Of a stretch of DNA of 12,885 nt, positions 6,604 through 12,885 are shown piece by piece (the first letter of the stretch is position 1; each line of letters opens with the position of its first letter). Source of the stretch: Dehalococcoidia bacterium. Lineage in GTDB: Bacteria > Chloroflexota > Dehalococcoidia > Dehalococcoidales > UBA1222. A program made the translations under genes and the position numbers. Location: positions 1-12,885 of the forward strand of contig WRHS01000038.1 of the NCBI GenBank assembly GCA_009783135.1, written 5' to 3'. The notes beneath the pieces are model-generated. The model worked only from the letters and a program-made list of their open reading frames with translations, had not been told where the DNA came from and made no database searches.

Positions 6604-7647
6604 ATGGAAGTTATTCAGGCAATGAACGGGTATGGGCATGAGAGAATTACGTTTGTTCACGATAAATCGGTAGGGCTTGACGCCATTATTGCGCTCCATA
6701 GTACTGTATTGGGACCGGCACTTGGTGGGACGCGTTTTTGGAATTATGCCTCCGAGAGCGATGCTCTGTTTGATGTGTTGCGTTTGTCCAGAGGGATGAC
6801 GTTTAAAAACGCAGCGGCTGGTCTTAAACTCGGTGGCGGCAAGGCGGTAATTATTGGCGATCCGGCGAAGTTGAAATCCAGAGAATTCTTCCGCGCATAT
6901 GGCAAGTTTATTGATGCCTTTGGCGGTGCGTATTATACGGCAGAGGACGTGAATACTAATGCCACAGATATTTCCTATATAAATGAGCTTACGAAATATG
7001 TATCAGGGACTCCTGAAATAAGCGGTAACCCTTCACCTTTTACTGCCCGTGGCGTATATATGGGCATGAAGGCGGGCGCCAGTGTTAAATTCGGCTCTGA
7101 TTCTCTGAGTGGCAAAACAGTCGCGGTGCAGGGTCTTGGAAGCGTGGGTTATTTGCTGTGTGAGCGTTTACATAAGGACGGGGCTAATCTGAAGGTATAT
7201 GACATTAATGCAGCTGTTATGGAAAAAGCAGTAAAAGAACTTGGTGCAGTTCCTGTCGCAGGCGACGAAATATTGACGACAGAGTGTGATATTTTCTCAC
7301 CTTGCGCCATGGGTGCGGTGCTGAACACAAACAATGTCGGAAAGCTAAGGTGTAAACTCGTGGCTGGTGCGGCCAACAATGTTCTTTTGGATGCTGCCGC
7401 GGGAGATGCATTGAGCAGCATGGATGTTTTGTATTTGCCGGATTATATTATCAATGCCGGCGGCGTAATTAATTGCGGCATGGAGATACCCAACGGCGAC
7501 TACGATGTCGATGTAATTAACGCTAAGGTTGACCAGATTTACGACACGACACTCAAAATCGTAGCCCTCTCAAAAGAAAAACAAATTAGTACGTATAGGG
7601 CGGCAGATGAGTATGCCGAGGGTATTGTGGCCGCAGGAAAGAAATAA
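6604..7647 (+). CDS. Leucine dehydrogenase (Glu/Leu/Phe/Val dehydrogenase family)
   Basis: This 347-residue NAD-dependent enzyme reversibly deaminates branched-chain L-amino acids to 2-oxo acids and ammonia. Key residues fall at the numbers known for bacillar leucine dehydrogenase: L40 in the substrate pocket, K68 in MTFKNAAAG, catalytic K80 in GLKLGGGKAVI, and A113 and D115 in TAEDVNT. The NAD-binding fold starts at GKTVAVQGLGSVG (170-182), with D200 after strand beta-2 as the likely ribose acceptor, which points to NAD rather than NADP. GAANN at 255-259 and DYIINAGGVIN at 280-290 are also family hallmarks. Length is close to the usual 364. Valine or phenylalanine preference cannot be excluded by eye. 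The gene stands alone between its own promoter and a strong terminator. In an anaerobe it could serve branched-chain amino acid synthesis or fermentation. Confidence 0.93.
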   Translation: MEVIQAMNGYGHERITFVHDKSVGLDAIIALHSTVLGPALGGTRFWNYASESDALFDVLRLSRGMTFKNAAAGLKLGGGKAVIIGDPAKLKSREFFRAYGKFIDAFGGAYYTAEDVNTNATDISYINELTKYVSGTPEISGNPSPFTARGVYMGMKAGASVKFGSDSLSGKTVAVQGLGSVGYLLCERLHKDGANLKVYDINAAVMEKAVKELGAVPVAGDEILTTECDIFSPCAMGAVLNTNNVGKLRCKLVAGAANNVLLDAAAGDALSSMDVLYLPDYIINAGGVINCGMEIPNGDYDVDVINAKVDQIYDTTLKIVALSKEKQISTYRAADEYAEGIVAAGKK

Positions 7648-7673
7648 TCTGAGGCTAGTCGCTTAGAATTTTT

Positions 7674-7711
7674 AACAGGAGCTGGATATGACGAAGTATC
7701 CGGCTCCTGTT
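7674..7711 (+). terminator. Rho-independent terminator of leucine dehydrogenase
   Basis: A 15-bp stem pairs 7674-7688 with 7697-7711 (14 Watson-Crick pairs and one G-U) around an 8-base loop, 27 bases past the stop codon. It is followed by TTATAGCTGTTTTGTT, a U-rich but interrupted tail. Its position fits the end of the leucine dehydrogenase transcript. Confidence 0.8.
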
Positions 7712-7801
7712 TATAGCTGTTTTGTTAAGGCATTTCAGTGTTTTGGGAATTGCGAATAAGCCATCATGGCTTGGCATGTTTTCCATATGTATGCCTACAA
7801 A

Positions 7802-7830
7802 TTGCTTGTTGTTAACTGCTGGATTAGAAT
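7802..7830 (+). promoter_or_regulatory. Predicted promoter placing the FAH-family start at +1
   Basis: TTGCTT (7802-7807, weak) and TAGAAT (7825-7830, 5/6) are 17 bases apart. The ATG at 7837 lies exactly 7 bases past the -10, where transcription would begin. No Shine-Dalgarno precedes the ATG, so a leaderless mRNA is the simplest reading. Confidence 0.4.
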
Positions 7831-7836
7831 GTGCCA

Positions 7837-8595
7837 ATGAGAATTGTTCGATTTAAAATTGAGACTCACATCAGCTATGGCGTTGTCGAAAATCAAATTG
7901 TTAAACAGCTTAAAGGTACTCCGTTTGCTGCCATTCGCTACACAGGGCAAAGTTTTTGTTTGAGTGATGTCAAATTGCTGGCTCCATGCTGCCCCAGCAA
8001 AATTGTAGCTATCGGTCTCAACTACAAGTCGCATGCAGCGGAGTTGAAATACGACTTACCTGAGTCGCCTCTAATGTTTCTCAAGCCTTCCACGGCGGTT
8101 ATTGGGCACGGAGATGACATAATCTATCCTGCTATTTCAAAACAGGTGGATTTTGAGGGTGAGTTGGGTATTGTCATTGGCAAGAGGGCGCATATTGTGC
8201 CAACTGATGACGCTTTCAAATACGTGTTTGGTTATACGTGCTTCAACGATGTTACGGCCCGTGACCTGCAAAAGAAGGATGGACAGTGGGCGCGCGCTAA
8301 AGGGTTTGATACTTTTGCCGCTGTTGGTCCCTGGATAGAAACAAAACTGGATACGTCTGCACTCGAACTGGAAACACGTCTCAATGGGGAGTTGCGGCAG
8401 AGTGGCAATACTGCAAATTTAATTTTTCCTGTGGCTGAACTTGTGAGTGCCGTCTCGCAGGTGATGACGCTGTTACCTGGCGATATTATTGCCAGCGGTA
8501 CACCTGCAGGCATTGGGGCAATGCAGGAAAGGGACGAGGTTGAGGTGAAAATTGAAGGTATCGGTAGCTTGCTGAACAGAGTCCGCTGCCGCTGA
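7837..8595 (+). CDS. Fumarylacetoacetate hydrolase (FAH) family enzyme
   Basis: This 252-residue protein has an N-terminal segment of about 50 residues followed by the FAH catalytic fold. The divalent-metal ligands are visible as E107 and E109 in DFEGELGIVIGKRA and D138 in CFNDVTARDLQ. NYKSHAAE at 62-69 supplies the usual catalytic histidine/glutamate region. KGFDTFAAVGPW (155-166), LNGELRQSG and LLPGDIIASGTPAGIG are conserved substrate-side motifs. Members act as acylpyruvases, fumarylpyruvate hydrolases, oxaloacetate decarboxylases or 2-hydroxyhepta-2,4-diene-1,7-dioate isomerases; no neighbouring aromatic-degradation genes point to one substrate. The ATG at 7837 gives MRIVRFK, a usual family start; an in-frame GTG at 7831 would add only two residues. 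It converges on mutS with a 45-base gap that shows no obvious terminator. Confidence 0.93.
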   Translation: MRIVRFKIETHISYGVVENQIVKQLKGTPFAAIRYTGQSFCLSDVKLLAPCCPSKIVAIGLNYKSHAAELKYDLPESPLMFLKPSTAVIGHGDDIIYPAISKQVDFEGELGIVIGKRAHIVPTDDAFKYVFGYTCFNDVTARDLQKKDGQWARAKGFDTFAAVGPWIETKLDTSALELETRLNGELRQSGNTANLIFPVAELVSAVSQVMTLLPGDIIASGTPAGIGAMQERDEVEVKIEGIGSLLNRVRCR

Positions 8596-8640
8596 CACTA
8601 ATCTGACGGACTTTACTGTGCCTGCGCCAAAAATCCCACA

Positions 8641-11211
8641 CTACATCTCCTGTGCTTTTTTCTTTAAGTCATAAAGCTTAGTGATGGCATCAAGCGGCGA
8701 GAGCGAATCGATATCAAGCTTTTCCAACTCGTATGCCAAATCTGTCTTCGGCGCAAAGAAAGATAACTGTGGCGTGCTTTGCGGAGGTTTTTCATCAGGT
8801 GATGCTGACAGAGATTTATTGCTGCCGGAGTTTTCCAGTTCGGCGAGAATTGCACTTGCCCGGTTGATGACCAAACGCGGCAAGCCTGCCAGTTGTGCTA
8901 CGTGTATGCCGTAGCTTTTATCCACTCCGCCGGGAATGATTTTGTGCATAAACACTACCTCGCCGTGCTCCTCCGACACTGCCACGTTGAAATTGCGTAC
9001 GTGAGGCAGGTAATCGGCAAGTGCTACCAACTCGTGATAATGCGTGGCAAAAAGTGTGCGTGTGCCTTTCAGGGTATTATGGATATACTCTACTGTTGCC
9101 TGAGCGATAGCCAATCCGTCGTAAGTGCTGGTGCCGCGCCCGATTTCATCCAGTATGAGCAGGGAGAGCGGTGTGGCATTGTTGAGGATATTTGCTGCCT
9201 CCACCATCTCCACCATGAATGTAGATTTGCCAGAGGATAAATCATCCCGTGCGCCAATACGTGTGAAAATATGGTCAACCAGTCCTATGGTGGCCTTAGT
9301 CGCCGGGACGTAACTTCCTATTTGTGCCATGAGTGTGATGATAGCTGTCTGTTTTAGATAGGTGGATTTTCCGGCCATGTTGGGACCGGTAAGGATGATG
9401 ATTTGTCCTTCTTGTGCTGACAATCTCACATTGTTGGAAACATATCGTCCCGTGGGCAACGTGCGTTCCACCACCGGATGCCTCCCATCAATGATTTGCA
9501 GTTCCTGTCCATTGGTTAGTTCAGGTCTTGTGTATCCGTAGCGCAGTGCCACCTCACCCAGCGCGGCAAACACGTCCAATTCGGCAAGGACGCTTGCGAC
9601 AGTGCGCAACGTCTCTGATGATAGGGCAATTTGACGGCATATCTGCTTGAAGAGGGATATTTCCAGTTCCTCTAGGCGCTCACGGGCATTAAGAATACGC
9701 GATTCATACTCTTTCAGTTCTGTCGTGAAATAACGTTCCCCGTTGGCTGTTGTCTGCTTGCGGATATACTCATGTGGTACCAGCGCCAGATTTGATTGCG
9801 ATACCTCGATATAGTAGCCGAATATGTTATTGAAGCCGATTTTGAGGTTTTTAATGCCTGTCCTCTCGCGTTCTTGCAGCTCCAGCCCTGCTAGGTACTG
9901 GCGTGCATCGTGAGATGCCGCTTTCAACTCATCCATCTCTGGGGAAAAACCGCCTCTTATAACGCCGCCTTCACCGACGGCGGACGCAGGATTGTCTTCT
10001 ATGGCATCGGCGATAAGCTGAACAATAGCCTCTTGAGGTTCCAATCCTTTCTTTTGCCATGTGGCGTCTGATGGCAATAGGCGCAGTAGTTGCGGCACGA
10101 CGTCAAGACTATGGCGCAGGGCTACCAACTCACGCGGAAGTACTGTTTCGTTGTGAATGCGGTTTACCAAACGCTCAATATCGGATATTTTGTCCAACAG
10201 AGCTGTTATTTCACGCCGCAATAATGAATCGCTGAAAAAACAGTTTACAGCATCTTGGCGGCGCTTAAGTTCTGGAAGTTGCATAAGCGGTTGACTTAGC
10301 CATCGCTTTAGCAGCCTGCCTCCCATCGCTGTTTTGCTTTCATCAAGTACATCAAGTAACGAGCCTTGCGTAGTGCCTGAGGCTAAGCCTTTGAATATTT
10401 CCAAATTGTCGCGGGAAATGCCATCAATGGACATAAAAGCGTCGGTGGAGTATGTAGATAACCGCGTCAGTTGCTCCAATGCTTGCTTTTGTGTGGTTTC
10501 CACATAGTGCAATGCAGCCCCTGCCGCCCGTATGGCCTGTGGCAATTTTGTGCAGCCATATCCTTCCAATGTGGATGATTTGAAATGTTCCAACAAGGTT
10601 CTCTGCGCTACAGCCATATCAAACCAGCGTGCTTCCATGCGGTTGATTGGTGCGACCGGCTCAAACTCGGGTAATGCATCTTCCTCGGATATCACAATCT
10701 CAGCAGGGGCAAGTCGCTCCAGTTCGGTACGCAGCTTATCCATGGCAAACTGTGTGCAAGCGAACTCAGATGTTGTGATATCAATATACGCCAGCCCTAC
10801 CCATTCTCCTGCAGATGCTACGCAGACCAGGTAGTTATTTGATTTGGATTGCAATAATCCGGGTTCGATAATTGTTCCGGGTGTCACCACACGGACAACG
10901 TCGCGCTCTACCAGTCCCTTGGTGGCACCGGGTTTGGTAAGCTGCTCGCAAATTGACACGCGATGCCCTGCTTGGATTAGTTTTCCAAGATAATCATCAA
11001 GCGCATGGTACGGGATGCCGGCCATTGGCACTTGCACACCTTTGCCCATACTTCGTGACGTGAGTACCAGACCCAAAACGCGCGAGGTAATACGGGCATC
11101 TTCATCAAAGGTTTCATAAAAATCGCCCAACCGAAAAAGCACAATAGCATTTGGATGCTGTTTTTTGATGTTTAGATACTGGGAGCGAATTGGTGTTGTT
11201 GCTTCTTTCAT
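8641..11211 (-). CDS. mutS: DNA mismatch repair protein MutS
   Basis: This 856-residue protein recognises base mismatches and small loops and, with ATP, recruits the downstream repair machinery. All expected parts are present: the mismatch-reading GDFYETF (F31 and E33 being the Phe-X-Glu wedge), connector and lever/clamp regions in the middle, then the ABC-type ATPase with Walker A TGPNMAGKSTYLKQ (609-617 core) and Walker B LLILDEIGRGTSTYDG (D688/E689), and ATHYHEL. Near the C-terminus QLSFF (815-819) fits the beta-clamp binding peptide, followed by the family's SPLDAITKLYDLKKKA helices. Length is typical of MutS1. No mutL is adjacent. The ATG has no Shine-Dalgarno; a -10-like TAGAAT ends only 10 bases upstream, so the leader may be very short. 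It is divergent from a 55-residue unknown protein. Confidence 0.98.
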   Translation of the reverse strand: MKEATTPIRSQYLNIKKQHPNAIVLFRLGDFYETFDEDARITSRVLGLVLTSRSMGKGVQVPMAGIPYHALDDYLGKLIQAGHRVSICEQLTKPGATKGLVERDVVRVVTPGTIIEPGLLQSKSNNYLVCVASAGEWVGLAYIDITTSEFACTQFAMDKLRTELERLAPAEIVISEEDALPEFEPVAPINRMEARWFDMAVAQRTLLEHFKSSTLEGYGCTKLPQAIRAAGAALHYVETTQKQALEQLTRLSTYSTDAFMSIDGISRDNLEIFKGLASGTTQGSLLDVLDESKTAMGGRLLKRWLSQPLMQLPELKRRQDAVNCFFSDSLLRREITALLDKISDIERLVNRIHNETVLPRELVALRHSLDVVPQLLRLLPSDATWQKKGLEPQEAIVQLIADAIEDNPASAVGEGGVIRGGFSPEMDELKAASHDARQYLAGLELQERERTGIKNLKIGFNNIFGYYIEVSQSNLALVPHEYIRKQTTANGERYFTTELKEYESRILNARERLEELEISLFKQICRQIALSSETLRTVASVLAELDVFAALGEVALRYGYTRPELTNGQELQIIDGRHPVVERTLPTGRYVSNNVRLSAQEGQIIILTGPNMAGKSTYLKQTAIITLMAQIGSYVPATKATIGLVDHIFTRIGARDDLSSGKSTFMVEMVEAANILNNATPLSLLILDEIGRGTSTYDGLAIAQATVEYIHNTLKGTRTLFATHYHELVALADYLPHVRNFNVAVSEEHGEVVFMHKIIPGGVDKSYGIHVAQLAGLPRLVINRASAILAELENSGSNKSLSASPDEKPPQSTPQLSFFAPKTDLAYELEKLDIDSLSPLDAITKLYDLKKKAQEM

Positions 11212-11221
11212 GACATTGTCT

Positions 11222-11250
11222 ATTCTACTAAAAATGTGGCTCGAAATAAA
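11222..11250 (-). promoter_or_regulatory. Possible promoter of mutS with very short leader
   Basis: On the minus strand TAGAAT (11222-11227) is preceded after 17 bases by TTTATT (11245-11250), a poor -35. The start would be at 11216-11217, leaving a 5-6 base leader before the ATG. The -10 hexamer is the same as upstream of the FAH gene. Confidence 0.3.
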
Positions 11251-11252
11251 AG

Positions 11253-11282
11253 CTTACAAAGATGGTGCTTATAGGATACAAT
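11253..11282 (+). promoter_or_regulatory. Predicted promoter of the 55-residue protein
   Basis: CTTACA (11253-11258, 4/6) and TACAAT (11277-11282, 5/6) are 18 bases apart. The start would be near 11289, about 24 bases before the ATG at 11313. It overlaps the region of the possible mutS promoter on the other strand. Confidence 0.45.
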
Positions 11283-11312
11283 AGTTTTAAATATCACTGA
11301 GGAGCAAATGAT

Positions 11313-11480
11313 ATGACGGAAATCGACAACAAGGAAATATTGACGCTGCTTAAAAGTATTGATAAACGGCTGGAAGATATTCACTACCATCTTTCTGATA
11401 TAAAGCGGGAAATGCCCAAAGTCCCGTATTATGGCGATATGCTGCAGGATGTTGTTAAGGCTATTGAAAGCCGCTTGTGA
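11313..11480 (+). CDS. Small helical protein of unknown function (55 residues)
   Basis: The frame begins MTEIDNKEILTLLKSIDKRL and ends DVVKAIESRL. An ATG with GAGGAG 8 bases upstream and a good promoter support it. Residues 5-33 form an amphipathic helix with leucine and isoleucine at heptad-like spacing (ILTLLKSIDKRLEDIHYHL), likely a coiled coil. A short proline/tyrosine linker (MPKVPYYGD) follows, then a second short helix. There is no membrane segment and no cysteine. I do not recognise a family. It is divergent from mutS, 101 bases away, and 114 bases ahead of the HAD phosphatase on the same strand. It is short enough to be missed by automatic gene calling. Charge and codon pattern look like a real gene. 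Confidence 0.7.
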   Translation: MTEIDNKEILTLLKSIDKRLEDIHYHLSDIKREMPKVPYYGDMLQDVVKAIESRL

Positions 11481-11528
11481 AAGTTTGGTTGTGGCTTGTG
11501 CTTGTGATGCGTAATTATTATACGGATA

Positions 11529-11558
11529 TTGTTTCGTGGTGCGCGAATTAGGTATGAT
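11529..11558 (+). promoter_or_regulatory. Possible promoter of the HAD phosphatase
   Basis: TTGTTT (11529-11534) and TATGAT (11553-11558, 5/6) are 18 bases apart, giving a start near 11565 and a 30-base leader. The -35 is weak. Confidence 0.35.
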
Positions 11559-11594
11559 GTTTCGGTAATATATTAGAATTTTTGGAGGGCGACT

Positions 11595-12476
11595 TTGAAA
11601 TATAAAATGGTGCTTATTGATATTGACGGTACGTTAGTTGATAAAAACGGACGTATTGCTGAAGAAGACAAACAGGCCATAACACGGCTGACATATGAAA
11701 GTGTTGTTGTTGCATTGTGTACCGGACGTGTAGTGCAGGACACCATCTCCGTTATTAATGAATTGGGTTTGAACACCTTTAATGTTTTCTACGATGGCGC
11801 GTTTATTGCCAATGCGTATACTAAGTGCAAGTTGTTTTCACAACCAGTTGATGTAGCACTGGTACGTGAATTAGTGGATTTTTGTCGGCAGAACAATATC
11901 TATTTGGAGTTGTATGCCAATGGATTTTCTTCTCATCCTGACAATCATCAAATATCAGCTAATTGGTCGCCAACTACCCACAAGGATTTTCTTTTTTCTG
12001 AGCGTCCGAACTGGTCAGATGCTATACATAGAGACTTTTTTCAAGTAGTGCCAACAATAGTTAACTTCGACGATATCATTGGCAGAGAAGAGATACTAAA
12101 GGCAGGTATCTCAGTGAACAGCGATGATGAAGCGATGCAGGCCAAACAACTCAGAGATTACTTCGGAGATCGTTTTCGCTACTCAATTGCGCACTCGCCA
12201 GCTTTCCATGAAGTTGATTTCATCAACCTTTTGCATCCGCAGGTAAGCAAAGGAACAGCACTGAAGGAATTGATAGACTATTGGGGATATCCGGCATCTG
12301 AGATTGTTGCGATTGGGGACGGCTTGAACGATATTCCACTAATGGAAATGGTGAAAGTATCTGTGGCAATGGGGAATGCCTGTGATGAATTGAAACGGGT
12401 TTCGAATTACGTTACTGATACTATAGAGGAACACGGAGTTGCGAAGGCTATTAATTTCTTCTTTTTCCCTGAATAG
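11595..12476 (+). CDS. Cof-type HAD-superfamily hydrolase
   Basis: This 293-residue phosphatase belongs to the Cof (subfamily IIB) group, whose members dephosphorylate sugar phosphates, nucleotides or cofactor phosphates. The four HAD motifs are present: DIDGTLVD with nucleophile D9 and acid/base D11, CTGR with T43, K219 in VSKGTALKEL, and GDGLNDIPLM with D242 and D246. A cap domain of about 110 residues sits between motifs II and III, and the C-terminus carries the usual VAMGNACDELK and VTDTIEEHGVAKAI. The start is TTG with GGAGG 6 bases upstream; the next in-frame ATG (residue 5) would cut into the first strand. The substrate cannot be read from sequence. The HAD core is well conserved; the cap is rich in aromatic and histidine residues (NHQISANWSPTTHKDF). 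Confidence 0.94.
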   Translation: MKYKMVLIDIDGTLVDKNGRIAEEDKQAITRLTYESVVVALCTGRVVQDTISVINELGLNTFNVFYDGAFIANAYTKCKLFSQPVDVALVRELVDFCRQNNIYLELYANGFSSHPDNHQISANWSPTTHKDFLFSERPNWSDAIHRDFFQVVPTIVNFDDIIGREEILKAGISVNSDDEAMQAKQLRDYFGDRFRYSIAHSPAFHEVDFINLLHPQVSKGTALKELIDYWGYPASEIVAIGDGLNDIPLMEMVKVSVAMGNACDELKRVSNYVTDTIEEHGVAKAINFFFFPE

Positions 12477-12489
12477 CTTCTGTGTCTAG

Positions 12490-12607
12490 TTATTACCCCG
12501 GCACCAAAACCTTGCAAGTGTAAAAGAAGCTTGAGGCGCGTACGATTCCTTGCTCTCAATGCGTTACGCTTTCACTGGATTGCGATAAATCGGTGCCACA
12601 GTAATAA
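12490..12607. repeat. Imperfect inverted repeat enclosing 86 bases
   Basis: The plus strand at 12490-12505 reads TTATTAC, three variable bases, GGCACC; the same pattern with the same spacing is found on the minus strand at 12592-12607. Thirteen of 16 positions match. It lies 14 bases after the HAD stop. It may be a large hairpin or the ends of a very small mobile or repetitive element. No target duplication is evident. Confidence 0.4.
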
Positions 12608-12681
12608 TATTATAGCCACATTTTTCGATAAGTGGTATATGCTGTATAGGTCCAATACATATGCAGAGATGAGTGGGTGAA

Positions 12682-12699
12682 AAAACAGTCGGCTGTTTT
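12682..12699 (+). terminator. Possible short hairpin terminator
   Basis: AAAACAG (12682-12688) pairs with CTGTTTT (12693-12699) around the tetraloop TCGG. The stem has only two G-C pairs at the top, and its A and U runs can serve either direction. It is 200 bases past the HAD gene, so assignment is uncertain. Confidence 0.35.
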
Positions 12700-12885
12700 A
12701 TTGCACCCCCGATTAAACATTGGACTTTTCCATGGCATATTTCGTATGTTTCGTGTTGAAATATCCCCTGATTTCGCTGGCTGTAATTGCCTTTGCTTCA
12801 GGAATGACCGCGCATTTTTTGACAGATCATTTTTACTCCGTGGCATCGGACGTCTCCCAATTGAGCGTTTCATATCGCTGTTCAA

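Larger units (their letters stand above)
12477..12885. other. Right edge with no convincing gene
   Basis: Apart from the inverted repeat and a small hairpin, no gene can be supported. A minus-strand frame open to the window edge (12610-12885) has a composition unlike a folded protein. A plus-strand frame from ATG 12732 to the edge lacks a ribosome site. A third frame on the minus strand, interrupted by stops, resembles a decayed BED-type finger, which raises the question of foreign DNA at this edge. Confidence 0.4.

Noticed and set aside
6379..6699. 106-codon minus-strand frame
   Set aside because: It overlaps the leucine dehydrogenase promoter and start on the opposite strand and has no protein-like motif.
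8596..8640. Convergent gap between the FAH gene and mutS, searched for a shared terminator
   Set aside because: No stem with a U tract is visible in the 45 bases.
10532..10834. 100-codon plus-strand frame inside mutS
   Set aside because: It is antisense to well-conserved MutS coding sequence; a shadow frame.
12610..12885. 91-codon minus-strand frame reaching the window edge
   Set aside because: No ribosome site or motif is seen, the composition is unusual, and a different frame of the same strand looks more protein-like though broken.

Overview
This is a bacterial window of moderate GC (mid-40s percent by eye) with compact genes, mostly good Shine-Dalgarno sites and several TTG/GTG starts. 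The gene set is a DNA sliding clamp, an XTP pyrophosphatase, an archaeal-type bifunctional fructose-1,6-bisphosphate aldolase/phosphatase, a cob(I)alamin adenosyltransferase, leucine dehydrogenase, an FAH-family enzyme and MutS. The bifunctional FBP enzyme plus corrinoid handling fits an anaerobic, possibly autotrophic lineage such as Chloroflexota (Dehalococcoidia-like). That placement is inference from gene content and is not proven here.

Layout. Positions 1-435 hold no convincing gene and look AT-rich and foreign to the rest. From 5436 leftward the minus strand carries an RCC1-repeat lipoprotein (start 5343). Next comes a promoter-led cluster cobO - fbp aldolase/phosphatase - rdgB with gaps of 31 and 17 bases, and then dnaN with its own promoter. 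dnaN ends at a perfect 15-bp stem terminator (436-474).

Divergent from the RCC1 lipoprotein, the plus strand encodes a single-pass membrane protein with an extracytoplasmic domain, then a 60-residue DUF6440-like protein. These are followed by leucine dehydrogenase, with its own promoter and terminator, and an FAH-family hydrolase/isomerase that appears to be leaderless. mutS (8641-11211, minus) converges on the FAH gene. It is transcribed divergently from an unannotated 55-residue protein (11313-11480), which is followed by a Cof-type HAD phosphatase.

Positions 12477-12885 contain no convincing gene. They hold an imperfect inverted repeat, a small terminator-like hairpin, and a broken reading frame reminiscent of a eukaryotic BED-type finger, so the contig edge may be chimeric.

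How the genes relate. DnaN and MutS belong to replication and repair, and MutS carries a recognisable clamp-binding peptide (QLSFF). RdgB cleans the nucleotide pool. The FBP enzyme drives gluconeogenesis and CobO makes adenosylcobalamin or salvages corrinoids. Leucine dehydrogenase and the FAH enzyme are stand-alone metabolic genes. The least explained part is the divergent surface pair at 4216-6382: a seven-bladed propeller lipoprotein opposite a membrane-anchored protein. I found no CRISPR array, tRNA, rRNA, insertion sequence or clear new defence system.
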